A stretch of 64,000 bases of DNA, taken from Bettongia penicillata ogilbyi (lineage: Eukaryota; Chordata; Mammalia; Diprotodontia; Potoroidae). Made by a program: the position numbers and the translations under genes. Where the stretch lies: contig JAJHZJ010000271.1 in NCBI GenBank assembly GCA_023548195.1, forward strand, positions 186,001 to 250,000. The letters run 5' to 3'. The notes under the pieces are model-generated. The model worked only from the letters and a program-made list of their open reading frames with translations, was not told where the DNA came from and ran no database searches. Positions 12,361 through 23,859 of this stretch are shown here, piece after piece (within the stretch, counting starts at the first letter, position 1; each line of letters opens with the position of its first letter).

Positions 12361-13190
12361 TTTTTGTTCTCTGAACCATTCAGAGAAGAAATGAAAAGGA
12401 CTCAGAAACAAATTGAGTTGCTTTCTGAGTGTAAAGAAGGATAGAGCTCTAATTATGAGCAACAAAGGAAAAGTAATGAATCAACAGGATTAGAAATAAT
12501 AACCATAGAAGAGTAGCAGGCTCTCATTCTTGTGGAGTACAACAGGATAATGTAGAAAAAGAGAGAGGGAGGAAAAGGTAAGAATATTGCAATTATATTT
12601 GACTTCCAACTTCATTATATTAATTTAAAAACCCTTGAGACTTCTGTTCATTAGGAGGCAGAAATGATGGATGTAGCAAGTTATTGCTTCCTAAACCAAT
12701 GTGAGATGTTTCTAGATCTGATCTGTACCAATAGCTAAAGCAGAATAAGCAGATTAGTGTTGCTGACATGCAGCTTCTGTCACATAATTACATTGGATAT
12801 AATCTAGAAATCGAAACCAATTATTTTTCAAGCAAAATTTATAACCCAAGATATATTGACCCTGAAGAATAGTTTAAATAGAAATGAGAAACATACATGT
12901 GATAAAAGGAGGCACACGAACCAGTTATATACACCAATCAATATCAGTGGACTTTTGGTTCTCTCTCAATTTTCTTCCATTTGCAAAAAAAGGTTTCAAA
13001 CCAATTTTAATATTAGATATAATGACTCAACTAAATAAGAATTCAAGTTCTCATATTATATATCATTTTTGCTTGTAACAAATTTAGCAGACAGCTTAGT
13101 GTTGTGGCGTACACACAACAAAAAGAGCCATGGAATGAAACAAAGAGACCACATATACATATGAAAATATATGCAATGCATACACAAGTT
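12361..13190. other. No recognisable feature
   Basis: No coding, RNA or repeat assignment. Short open frames on the plus strand at 12.86-13.08 kb show no protein-family likeness. Confidence 0.3.
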
Positions 13191-13194
13191 ATTT

Positions 13195-13440
13195 TTAGTG
13201 AGGAGAGTCTATCAGTTGGAGGAATGAGGAAATGTTTCATGTAGAAGGTAACATTTGAGCTGAGTTTTAGAGGAAAACCGGGATTCTAAGATGGAGAGGT
13301 AAAGACAGGGGACATTCCAGGAAGGTAGAGACCTAGGCAAATGCTCAAGGAGTTAGGAAATGAAGAATCCTCTATAGAGAACAGTCAGAAGGCCACTCAT
13401 ACAAAGGAGATGACAGATTCATAAAATGTGCTGAAGTATT
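13195..13440 (+). repeat. Dispersed repeat family R, fragment
   Basis: 'catgtagaaggtaacatttgagctgagttttagagga', then an 'acattccaggaaggtagag' block and 'aggccactcata', follow the same order as the middle of the R copies at 3.2 and 57.8 kb. Strongly diverged. Confidence 0.4.
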
Positions 13441-14855
13441 GACATAAATTATTATCCTTTTTATTCCATCTACATATATTTCCCTTTGTACATCTCTCTT
13501 GAATTGAGACCACTGTTTGCCTATACCTCATCAATTGTTCAAAACCTAACTCCTCCAATATTACACAGTTCTTCCCTTACTATCTACCAGTCATTCTCTA
13601 ATCAAATGTCAGTATATTTAAGATTGTAGTATAAAAATACTAATACATTGATCAATTAGAAATAAAATTAATCTCAACCCTTAGTTTTCCTTTGTCTCTG
13701 CTATTTACTTATGATCTACTTTTCAGGAGAATTAAGAGAAAACATTTATCTGAGGGATTAGTTTATTTTTAATTATACTTTCAGGTTTTATTTACTAGCC
13801 AGTGTAGCAACCTTGTTTCTAGCTCCTTTTGTCTTCGTCTATATCCAATATTACAGAGTATGGGTTATTAGACCATATTTGTTCTAATATGAAACCGAAG
13901 ATAGAAAGATTTAGTTGTACTCATGATGGAAGACAGGTTCACTAAAATGGTAGAGGATGATTTGCAACATAAAATTTAAAACTAAAGATATTTTCTGATA
14001 AAAAGGAAAACAATGAGTCAAAATGTCCTATTAATGAAAGCATCCTAGTTAGTTTGTTGTTATTTGTGGATTTTTCTCTTTATTTTTCACCCATAAATAT
14101 CCTTGCATGTATACATTGCTGCTTTAGCATATCATATTTCTTTATATGTGAATATTATCAGTCAGTTCATTTTGTCTTTGTTTTGAGGTCCAGGAGTGTC
14201 TACTAATTTCTGCTTCATGTTTGAAATTTCAGGCAACTCAAAAGACAAGAAGATCTCTTGTTTCTCTATGTATGGTAGATAAATGTAGGCTGCACATAAA
14301 AAATATTTGCAAGAAGTATATTTTATATAAGAAATGATTGCTTGTATTTCTAAATAGAGGAATCACAGACATCATTTTCATTGTCATGTGTATGTGTTTA
14401 TACATATGCATGTATGTATGTATCTGTGTACATGTATATTTAAAAAGCAACATAGCCTGCAACACTCCCAAGTGTCCAAGGAACTAAATGAAAATATAAT
14501 TGTTAAATATATTTTTAAAAGGAATAATAAAGTATAACAAATAATAGACATTGTTAATATGTGTTTTTTATGCCACTATTTATTCAGTATGTATCCTTAT
14601 GTACAGTTCAATGGCACATGTTTCTACTTGAATTTTACACCAATGGTGTAAATGATATAAGAGAAAAATGACATGGATCAATCATGTAGCCAAAAGAAGG
14701 CAAAGCTGATGTGCAATCTTAGTGCTAAAGCACCTAAGCAGAGAATCATAAAAAACCTAGAGACACGGTTGCAGAACATTGCCTAGATATTCCTGTATAA
14801 GATTTATGTTGGGCCATTAAAAAGGATTATCCATGAAAAATTAACCAAGATTATA
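13441..14855. other. No recognisable feature
   Basis: About 1.4 kb without an assignable element. It contains a small atgtatgtatgtatctgtgtacatgtat patch near 14.41 kb. Confidence 0.3.
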
Positions 14856-15065
14856 TAGCACTTAAAAGTTTGCCAAATGCTTGAGATCTCTTCAAAACAA
14901 GTGGGGGCAGGCAAGGATGTGACTTTGGTAATATTTTACACGTGAGGAAACTAAAGCAGAGGTTGGTGCCTTGCCCAGGGTCATATAACTAATAAGTTAC
15001 TGAGGAAGAACTTAAATTCTAGTCTTCTTGTTTCCAAATTCAGTACTTTATCTCCTCAGTCAACT
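14856..15065 (-). mobile_element. MIR-like CORE-SINE
   Basis: Reverse-complement MIR words: 'acacgtgaggaaactaaagcag', 'ccttgcccagggtcatataact', followed by 'ttccaaattcagtacttta'. The 3' part (gcacttaaaagtttgccaaatgctt) is at the left. Typical old mammalian SINE. Confidence 0.6.
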
Positions 15066-15135
15066 AAACACAAGAAAATGAGAAAGTGCAGATGAGTTAG
15101 TTATACAGTGCTTTCCCTATAGTATTTGCGAAATA

Positions 15136-15202
15136 CAGGGTGTCCCAAAGTTGATGCAGTTTAAAGCTGCTTAAAACTATACAAAGACTTTGGGACACCT
15201 TG
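15136..15202. mobile_element. Short palindromic mariner-type MITE
   Basis: A 67-bp near-palindrome with terminal inverted repeats cagggtgtcccaaagt and actttgggacaccttg (15 of 16 paired), preceded by TA at 15134-15135, the mariner target. The centre is tttaaagctgcttaaaact. It is non-coding and would depend on a transposase elsewhere. Relatives occur at 60.07 and 63.39-63.54 kb. Confidence 0.7.
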
Positions 15203-15324
15203 GATTTTTTGAATCAGATTGATTTGTAATTAGAACCATTGATCCATGTCAATGCAGTCACAGATTGATTTAACTATTAATTCATTTCACAAATACTCTG
15301 TAGAAACTCTGGGGTAGCCAGAGA

Positions 15325-15545
15325 TGGAACTGTGAATAGGACATTGGGCCTGTGACTTCAAATGTAGCCTCAGACAGTTAACTGTGTGACAATAGACAAG
15401 TCACTTAACTTCGATTTGTCTCAGTTTCCTGATAACACATCTCCCAGGGTTGTTGTAAATATCAAAATGAGGTCATAATTGTAAAACACTTTGCACAGTG
15501 CCTGGCACATAGTAAGCATTATAAATGTTAGCTAGTATTTTTGTT
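15325..15545 (+). mobile_element. MIR-like CORE-SINE, near complete
   Basis: Sense MIR order: 'gggcctgtgacttcaaatgtagcctcagacag', 'gacaagtcacttaacttcg', 'tcagtttcctgataac', 'ccagggttgttgtaaat', 'cagtgcctggcacatagtaagcattataaatg'. It runs from the tRNA-like head through the CORE to the L2-like tail. Confidence 0.7.
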
Positions 15546-15924
15546 GCTGTTTCTATTAATGTGTCTCCTAAGGTAAATTAAGAATGAAATGAGACTTGTG
15601 TTAAGTAAAACATAAGACATCATATTGATGTCAGCTATTATTATTATTATTATTAAGAACCATATCATGAAGAGAAGGAACTTCAGAAGAAAGAACAGAG
15701 AAGACAGATTTGGTACATGTGCTGAATTTATGTAATATGTATTTTTAAAAAAAGAAAGTTGCATATGTATCAAAAAATTCATGATTTCATGTGCAACTAT
15801 CATTTTCTGTTCTGTTTTCTTTAGGAAATGTTCCTTCTTCTTGGTGGTTAAGTGTAGAATTTTTTTCCCCTAAAAAGAATCACTTTATTTCTTCAATTTT
15901 CCATTGTATAAGGAAGGAAATATT

Positions 15925-16088
15925 AAGCACCTAATATGCGCCAGACCCTTTGAAAACATCTCATTTAATCCGCACAACAACCGTGGAAGGTAAGTGCTAT
16001 TTTTATTCCTGTCTTTGCATTTGAGGAAAGTGAAGCATATGGAGGTTAAGTGACTTGCCCAGGGTCACATATAATAAGCATCTAAACC
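15925..16088 (-). mobile_element. MIR-like SINE, left part
   Basis: Reverse-complement MIR: 'atctcatttaatccgcacaacaaccgtg', 'ttgaggaaagtgaag', 'aggttaagtgacttgcccagggtcacat'. It is interrupted by a hAT MITE and resumes at 16252. Confidence 0.65.
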
Positions 16089-16251
16089 AGGGGAGGGGAA
16101 CCTGTGACCTCAAGGCCACATGTAGCCCTCTATGTCCTCAAGTGCAGCCCTTTGACTGAATCAAAACTTTGTAGAGCAAATCCCCTTGATAAAAGGATTA
16201 ATAATAAAAAAACAAACAAACAAACTCAAGGCCACAGGTTCCCCACCCCTG
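16089..16251. mobile_element. hAT-type MITE inserted in a MIR
   Basis: About 163 bp with matching ends aggggaggggaacctgtg and, reversed, caggggtggggaacctgtgg. It is flanked by 8-bp duplicates tctaaacc (16081-16088) and actaaacc (16252-16259) with one mismatch. The 8-bp duplication and the agggg..cccctg ends fit the hAT superfamily. It is non-coding; the inside reads 'gccacatgtagccctctatgtcctcaagtgc'. Confidence 0.7.
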
Positions 16252-16320
16252 ACTAAACCCAAATTTAAATTTTTTTCTTCCTGACCCCAGCCCCAGTGCG
16301 CTATCTACTGTACCCTCCTA
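16252..16320 (-). mobile_element. MIR-like SINE, right part
   Basis: Continues the interrupted MIR: 'cttcctgaccccagccccagtgcgctatctactgta' is the reversed tRNA-like head. Confidence 0.55.
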
Positions 16321-16960
16321 AGGATCTCTAATACTTTTTGATATCCATTACTTCTTAAATACACAAAAATCAAGGAAGGCCTCTAGAATGTGGGTTGTAG
16401 CCTTGTGGAGAGCTTTTGGAAGGCTGTGGACAAGGTTCTCGCAGAATGAGTATGCTGGGATAGGTTGTGATATGCTGAAGTAACTACCGAATTGATGCTC
16501 TCACAAACCCCTTTCAATAGTTTACCCAGGAAAATTATGAGAAAGAAGCTTAGACTCTTCAACAGTTTCAAAGTAATTGTCCCTAAAATGAATTAACATT
16601 GTCTTAAAATATTATTTATTTTCAGAAAAAAAGCAAATATTAAGTAGTTTCTGAATATTACATGGTTAAGTCATAGGAATTATTTTGTTTTTTAGAGTAT
16701 GAATAGGCATTGTCAGTCATCACAATTTTTCTTTGGGTCAAGTCATTAACTTAATAAGAGGGATAACTGGAATCTAGAGATTATTTTATTTTTCTACTTT
16801 TTGTTCCTTCTGGGTTTCTATAGAGTCTCATCACTGACATAGTTGTGAGTTTCAAATAGAGAAATGAGAACTAAACTTAATTTTTCAAGAGGGTGTTCTA
16901 AATTAATAGCAGAAGCCATATGAAAGAGTGATACAGTTTTTAATCAGAAAGCAAGACACC
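16321..16960. other. No recognisable feature
   Basis: No assignable content. Confidence 0.3.
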
Positions 16961-16962
16961 AT

Positions 16963-17040
16963 GAGAGAGAGAGAGAGAAAGAAAGAGAGACAGAGACAGA
17001 GATAGAGACAAAGACAGAGAAAGAGACAGAGAGATAGAGA
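16963..17040. repeat. (GA)n / (GACA)n purine tract
   Basis: About 78 bases of GAGAGA units passing into GAGACA/AGAGAT units, purine-only apart from scattered C and T. Confidence 0.85.
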
Positions 17041-17399
17041 ACAACTCTCCTTCCAGCTGTATGCAGCTGGGACTACTCAAGCAATATTAAATAGAAAGTT
17101 GAAGCTATTTCTCACATAATCAATAACTTTTAAAAACTTTTAAAATAACTTTTTAAAATTTCTGGGGTTAAGGCTATAGGGAAGACCAGCTTTTGCATGG
17201 GTTTTTGTCCTCTACCCATCTTCCCAGCAGTAAAGCCTTGATTCACCTAAAATACTGACTTGGCCAGAATAAAAGGTGAAGCAGAAATAACCCAATGAAT
17301 TACCAGCCCTATAGAAATTCCCTCTCCTTCCAGGAAGCCTTTCTGCTCTATACAATTGGCTTGTGCTAATTTGCAAGGAATATCTAAGACCCGTTAATC
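17041..17399. other. No recognisable feature
   Basis: No assignable content. Confidence 0.3.
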
Positions 17400-17840
17400 A
17401 TTAAAATAAATTTTATTGATATATTTTCATTTGAAAACACCTACATTTTCCATTATATCCTTTCCACTCCCAGAGAGCTACCCCTTGTAATAAAAGATCA
17501 AAAAGGGTAAAAAATGTTTAGTGAGGTTAATCAGTGTATCAAAAAACTCCAAGATTATGTTTTATTTTACACTCATAGTCCCTGACTTCTACAAAGAAGG
17601 AGAGGAAGAGGAATATCCTTTTATCTATTTTGTTGTTTTGGCCAAGATTGCAGTATACAGTTTTATTATTATTATTTTTTTGGTTCTTGTTCTTTCCATT
17701 CTAATTGCTGCAGTCCTTTTATATTTTTATCTTTCAGTACTTGTCTGGATTCATCATTTTTACTGTTTCTCATAGCACAGTAATATTCCATTGCATTATT
17801 GTGCCATAGATTTTAGTTATTCCCTAATTAATGGATAGTC
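17400..17840 (-). mobile_element. L1 3' end, antisense (second 3' UTR type)
   Basis: It starts with an antisense tail (aaaataaattttattgatat) and continues 'cactcccagagagctacccc', 'cctgacttctacaaagaag', 'gttcttgttctttccattcta', 'catagcacagtaatattccattgcatt'. This is the antisense 3' region of a marsupial L1 subfamily different from the one at 19.8-20.5 kb. The upstream body is missing. Confidence 0.55.
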
Positions 17841-18234
17841 ATTATGATATAACCCCCCCAAAGGTGTCACTTTAAATATTTTCATAAATATTTAATACCA
17901 GTTTTTAAATGGTCTGAATTACTGATGTTAAACAAATAGAAATGGTTCTCTATGGGCTAGCAGCTCGTGTGAAAATCCCAAATTAATGTTATCTATGTTC
18001 AATTATATTTTCATTTACTTTGTTAAATATTTCTGGTTGCACTGAAAAGTGTTTTGGTCAGGGATGAAACTTTTGATTGCATGTTTTACAATCCTGGTCT
18101 AAGTAAGCCTTGTAAAAATGTGGGAAACCACTAAATCAACTCAAAGAATGAAAAGACTTTGCTCTGTTTACCAAAAGACCTCAGTTTGAAATTTTTCCTG
18201 CTGGGCCACCAGTCTCAAATCCAAGATCATAGTG
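17841..18234. other. No recognisable feature
   Basis: No assignable content. Confidence 0.3.
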
Positions 18235-18595
18235 TCAACTGTGAATAACTTAGATCTTCTCAGAAATACAATGATCTAAGATAATTCCAAAAGACTCATG
18301 AAAGAAAATACTAACCACATCCGGAGAAAGAACCATGGAGTCTGAATGCACATCAAAGTATGCTATTTTCTGTGTGTGTGTATTCTCATGGTTTTTCCCT
18401 TTTGTTCTGATTCTTCTTTCACAACATGATTAATGTAGAAATATATTAAATATTATTGTATGTCTATAGCCTATATGAGATTGCTTACCATCTTGGTGCA
18501 GGGCAAAGGTAGGGAAGGAGTGAGAAAAAAAATGAAACTCAAAATGTTGAAAATTATCTTTAAATATAATTGCAAAAATATCATTAAGTGAAAAA
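18235..18595 (+). mobile_element. L1 3' UTR with A-rich tail, sense
   Basis: It carries the classic marsupial L1 3' end: 'acaatgatctaagataattccaaaagactcatga', 'atccggagaaagaacc', 'tctgattcttctttcacaaca', 'aaaatgaaactcaaaatgttgaaaa', and a terminal A-rich run. It is 5' truncated and abuts an antisense L1 directly. Confidence 0.7.
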
Positions 18596-18599
18596 AGAA

Positions 18600-19834
18600 A
18601 AAAGATCCATTTATTCCTATGTTTTATAGTGTTTTTAATAGGAATGGGTGTATTTTGAAAAAAAATATTTTTCTCTATTTATGAAGTTATTTATATGATT
18701 TTTGTTGCTTTTGCCATTTATATGATCAATTGTGCTTATACTTTTCCTCATAATGAAAACAGGCTTGCATTCTTTGCATAAATACCACCTAGTCACATCA
18801 TATGAGCTTTGGAATATATTGCAATAATCTCCTAGAATTTTATTTAATTTTTGCATTAATATTCATTAAATGAATTGGTGTGCAGTTTTATTTCACTATT
18901 TTGCCCTTCCTGCTTTATGTATCAAAACCAAAAGTCTCTCATAAGTGGAAATTCGTATGACTTTCCAGATATTCCATATGGCATTGAATTGTTCTTTAAA
19001 TGTTTGGCAAAATTCATTTTTATATCCATCAAGTCCTAGGATATTTTTCTTAGATAACACATTTATAACTAGTTCAATTTCTTATCCTTAGGATGGGCTA
19101 TTTAAATATTTCATTTACTTTTCTGTTAATCTGGAAAATTTATATTTTTGTAAATATTCATCTATTTCACTCAGATCGTTAGTTTCACTGGCATATAATT
19201 GGGACAGATAGCTATTAATAATTACTTCACTTTCATCTTCATTGTTGGTGCATTCACCATTTAAATTTTTCATACTCATAATTTTATTCTCTTCTTTCAT
19301 TTAAAAAAAAACAAATTGAGCAATGGTTTACCTATTCTAATGTGTTTTTTTCATAAAATCAGCTCCTAGATCTATTTATTGATTCAAAGCTTTTTTTTGT
19401 TACTTTCAATTTTATTAATCTCTTCTTTGATTTTCAGGATTTCTAATTAGGTAGTTGGCAGATCTTTTCAATTTGTATTTTACTTTCTGGTTCAATGATG
19501 TCAAGGCAATTTTCTTTTATAATTTTTTTTTAAATATTATGCAAAAACTATTTTTTAGTCATGGAATTTAGGTAGTTGAATAATTCTTAAATTATCCTTC
19601 CTCAATATATTTTTAAAATCAGCTGTTTCTCTGATGATGTATTTCACATTTTATTCTGCTTTTTTTTCATTCTTTTGATTTTGTTCTGTTTCTCATTGTT
19701 GCATGAAGTTATTAGCTTCTACTTGCCCAAACATATTTTTTTTAGGAATTCTTTTCTTTTGTGAGCTTTTATATCTCCTTTTCCATTTGACCATTTGGAC
19801 TTTTAAAGAAGTCCTTCTCTTAAATAGATTTTTA
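18600..19834 (-). mobile_element. L1, antisense, ORF1 joined directly to mid-ORF2
   Basis: Left to right (antisense), 18600-19460 is ORF2 reverse-transcriptase/N-terminal linker text ('tttttaataggaatgggtg', 'caatattc' boxes, 'cattttcatcttcattgttgg', 'cagctcctagatctattta'). From about 19465 it is ORF1 text (RRM to coiled coil: 'tagtcatggaatttaggtag', 'tcattcttttgattttgttctg', 'ctccttttccatttgacca'). The spacer and endonuclease that should lie between are missing. Not open in any frame. Confidence 0.6.
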
Positions 19835-20455
19835 ATAGCATTTTATTTTTTTACCAATTACATGTCAAGACAACTTTAGCATTCATTTTTACAAGGTTCT
19901 GAGTTCCAAATTTTTCTCCCTCCCCTCCTCTCTTTCAGAAATGGTAGACAATTTGAAATAGGTTATACCTGTCCTACCTTGCAAAACATTTTTTCTATAT
20001 TGCTCAGGGCTCTGAAAGAAGAAACAGATGAAAAGAAAAAAAATACAAAAAAGTAAAGTGGAAAAAATATGCTTCAATCTGCACGCATGTTCCTTTGTTT
20101 CTTCTCTCTGGGTATGTATAGCATTTTCCTTCCTGAGTTCTTCGAACTTGTTTTGGATCATTGTGTTTCAGAGAAGAGCTGAATTATTCTTAGTTGATCA
20201 TCACATAATTTTGCTAACACTGTGTATAATGTTTTCCTGGTTCTACTTTATATCAGTTTGTACAATTTCTTTCCATGCTTTTCCCCCTGAAATGTACCTG
20301 TTTGTCATTTCTTATTGTGCAATAGTATTCCATTAAATTCATGTGTCACAGTTTGTTCAGCCATGTCCAGATTGATGCGCATACCCTCAATTTCCAATAT
20401 TTTGACAGTATGAAAAGGGCTGCTATAAATATTTTACATATGATTTTGCAAAATA
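19835..20455 (-). mobile_element. L1 3' end, antisense, 5' truncated
   Basis: Starts at an antisense tail (tttattttttta), then 'ccaattacatgtcaagac', 'gagttccaaatttttctccc', 'atgcttcaatctgcacgc', 'gttctactttatatcag', 'cacagtttgttcagccatg', and 'gggctgctataaatatttta'. It ends before reaching the core of ORF2. It seems to have landed in the ORF1 part of the older antisense L1 on its left. Confidence 0.65.
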
Positions 20456-20462
20456 TTGTTTC

Positions 20463-21712
20463 TTTTTTCTTCCAACTTATTTATTTTTAGTTTTCAACAT
20501 TCATTTCCACAAGACTTTGAGTTTCAAATATTCTCCCCATCTCTCTCCTACCCCCACCCAAAACACCGTGCATTCTGATTACCCTTTTCCCCAATCTACC
20601 CTCCCTTCTATCACACCCCTCCCTTATCCCCATCTTATCTCTTTTCTTGTAGGACAAGATAGATTTTTATACCCCATTATCCATATTTCTTATTTTCCAG
20701 TTACATACAAAAACAATTCTCAACATTTGTTCTTAAAACTTTGAATTCCAGCTTCTCTCCCTTCTTCCCTCCCCACCCAAACCCACTGAGAAGGTGAGCA
20801 ATTCAATATAGGGTATACGTGTGCAGTCTTGCCAAAGATTTCCATAATAGTCATGTTGTAAAAGACTATCTATACTTTACTCCCTCCTATGCTGACCCTC
20901 TATTTATTCAATTCTCTCTTTTGACCTTATACCTCCCCAAAAGTATTTAGTTCTAATTGCCCCATCCTCTCATTTTCCCTGCCTTCTATCATCACCCCAT
21001 ACCCCACTTATCCCTTTCTCTCCTACTTTCCAGTATTGTAAGATAGATTTTCATGCCAAATTGTGTATACATGTTATTCCCTCCTTAAGTCAAATGTGAT
21101 GAGAGTAGGCTTCACTTTTTCCCTCTCACCTTCCCCTTTTCTCTTCCATTGTAAAAGCTTTTTCTTTCATTCCCTATGAGAGATAATTTGCCCCATTCCA
21201 TTTCTTCCTTTCTCCCAATATATTCCTCTCTTACTCCTTAATTTTATTTATTTAGATATCATCCCTTCCTATTCAACTCACCATGTGCCCACTGTCTATA
21301 TACATATATGTTTATAATCCCTTCAACTACCCAAATACTTAGACAAGTTTCAAGAGTTACAAATATTATCTTCCATGTAGGAATATAAACAGTTCAGCTT
21401 TAGTAAGTACCTTATGATTTCACTTTCCTGTTTACCTTTCCATGCTTCTCTTGATTCTTGTGTTTGAAAGTCAAATTTTCTATTCAGCTCTGGTCTTTTC
21501 ATCAAGAATGCTTGAAAGTCCTCTATTTCAATGAAAGATAATTTTTTTTGCCTTGAAGTATTATGCTCAGTTTTACTAAGTAAGTGTTTCTTGGTTTTAG
21601 TCCTAGTTCTTTTGACTTCTGGAATATCCTATTCCAAGCCCTTTGGTCCCTTAATGTAGAAACTGCCAGACACTGTTTTATCCTTATTGTATTTCTACAA
21701 TACTAAAATTCT
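20463..21712 (-). mobile_element. HAL1 copy B, 3' part, antisense
   Basis: Antisense 3' UTR ('ttttcaacattcatttccacaagactttgag', pyrimidine-rich middle, 'cagttcagctttagtaagta') followed by the ORF1 C-terminus ('tcttttcatcaagaatgcttgaaagtcctc'). It breaks at 21712, where HAL1 A is inserted, and continues at 24622. A possible 7-bp TSD of the whole element is ttgtttc at 20456-20462 and 26001-26007. Confidence 0.7.
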
Positions 21713-22549
21713 TTTTTTTTAAAATTTTTTTTACCTTTTTACATTCATTTTCACAAAATTTTGGGTTCCAAATTTTCTCCCCTTTTCTCCCCTCCCCCCA
21801 CCCCAATACACCAAGCATTCTAATTTTCCCTATCACCAATCTGACCGCTCTTCTATCATCCCTCCCTTCTCTTGTCCCCATCTTCTCTTTTGTCCTGTAG
21901 GGCCAGATGACTTTCTATTCCCCATTAACTGTATTTCTTATTTCCTAGTAGTAACAACAATACTCAACAGTTGTTCCTAAAACTTTGAGTTCCAAATTCT
22001 CCCCATCCCTCCCTCCCCACCCATTCCCTTTGGGAAGGCAGGCAATTCAATATAGGCCATATTTGTGTAGTTTTGCAAATGACTTCCATAATAGTCGTGT
22101 TGTGTAAGACTAACTATTATTTCCTTCCATCCTATCCTGCCCCCCCATTGTTTCTATTCTGTCTTTTGATCCTGTCCCTCCCTGAGTGTTGACTTCAAAT
22201 TGCTCCCTCCTCCCATTGTCCTCCCTACCATCATCCCCCCCACCTTGCTTATCTCCTTCTCCCCCACTTTCCTGTATTGTAAGATAGGTTTTCATAACAA
22301 AATGAGTGTGCATTTTATTCCTTCCTTTAATTGAATGTGATGAGGGTAAACTTCTTGTTTTTTTTTTTTCTCAGCTCTCCTCTTTTCCCCTCCATTAAAA
22401 AATCTCCTGCTTGCCTCTTGAATGAGAGATAATTTACCCCATTTCATTTCACCCTCTTTCCTCCCACTACATTTCTCTCTCATCATTTACCTTAATTTAT
22501 ATTAAGATATGGTCCCATCCTATTCAATTCGCTCTGTGCTCTCTGTCTC

Positions 22550-22622
22550 TGTGTGTGTGGGCATGTGTGTATGTGTGTGTGTGTGCATGCGTACACATGT
22601 GTATGTGTATGTGTGTGTGTGT
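22550..22622. repeat. (GT)n tract in HAL1 3' UTR
   Basis: Interrupted TG/GT repeat with GCATG and TACACATG breaks; part of the HAL1 3' UTR, where related copies have a shorter version (21.29 kb). Confidence 0.75.
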
Positions 22623-22759
22623 ATAATCCCACCAACTACCCAGATACTGAAAAATTTTAAGAGTTACAAATATTGTCTTTCCATGTAGGAATGTAAACAG
22701 TTCACTCATGGTAAGTCCCTTCTGACTTCTCTTTGCTATTTACTTTTTCATACTTCTTC

Positions 22760-23859
22760 TCATTCTTGTGTTTGAAAGCCAAATTTTCTTTTCAGCTCTG
22801 GTCTTTTCATCAAGAATGCTTGAAAGTCCTCTGTTTCATTGAAAGACAATATTTTCCCCTGAAGTATTATACTCAGTTTTGCTGGGTAGGTGATTCTTGG
22901 TTTGAGCCCTAGTTCCTTTGACTTCTGGAATATCCTATTCCACACCCTTTGATCCTTTAATGTAGAAGCTGCTAGATCTTGAGTTATCCTGATTGTATTT
23001 CCATAATACTGGAATTGTTTCTTTCTAGCTGCTTGCAATATTTTCTCCTTGACCTGGGAATTCTGGAATTTGGCCACAATGTTCCTAGGAGTTTCTCTTT
23101 TTGGATCTCTTTCAGGCGGTGATCGATGGATTCCTTCAATACTTATTTTGCCCTCTGGTTCTAGAATATCAGGGCAGTTTTCCTTGATAATTTCATGGAA
23201 GATGATGTCTAGGCTCTTTTTTTGATCATGGTTTTCAGGTAGTCCCATAATTTTTAAATTGTGTTTCCTGGATCTATTTTCCAGGTCAGTTGTTTTTCCC
23301 ATGAGATATTTCACATTCTTTTCCATTTTTTCATTCTTTTGGTTTTTTTTTGTGATTTCTTGGTTTCTCAGAAAGTCATTAGGCTCCATCTGTTCCATTC
23401 TAATCTTGAGAGAACTATTTTCTTCAGTGAGCTTTTGAACCTCTTTTTCCATTTGGCTAATTCTGCTTTTGAAAGCATTCTTCTCCTCATTGGCTTTTTG
23501 AATGTCTTTTGCCAATTGAATTAGCCTATTTTTCAAGGTGTTATTTTTTCAGCAATTTTTTGGGTTTCCTTTAGCAAGGTATTGATCCATTTTTAATGCT
23601 TTTCTTGCATCTCTCTCATTTCTCTTCCCAGTTTTTCCTCCACCTGTGTAACTTGATTTTCAAAATCCTTTTTGAGCTCTTCTATGGCCTGAGTCCACCG
23701 GACATCCACCTGGGGTGTCTGGGATACAGAGGCCCCGTCCTCCACATCTTTCCCTGATGGTAAAAATATTTCCTTGTCATCAGAATTGAAAGGCAGGAAC
23801 TTCTGCACCCCATCAAAATAGCTCTCTATGGTCTCATTTTGCTTCCTTTTTCTGGGTAT
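22760..23859 (-). pseudogene. HAL1 ORF1 protein, nearly intact
   Basis: This would encode the L1-type ORF1 RNA-binding protein, about 365 codons. The position of the expected start (motif PRKRKQNETIE) reads ATA at 23859-23857 instead of ATG. The N-terminal part runs open to an in-frame stop at 23595-23593, then a one-base frameshift lies near 23545. From 23536 an uninterrupted 258-codon frame reaches the natural stop. In that frame residues 1-75 are coiled-coil heptads (asparagine/lysine/glutamate-rich). Residues 75-170 hold the RRM with KIMGLPENHD, and the basic RDPKRETPRNIVAKF stretch matches the conserved arginine-rich nucleic-acid-binding segment. Residues 170-250 are the C-terminal domain. 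Three lesions make it a pseudogene, but a recent one. Confidence 0.75.
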
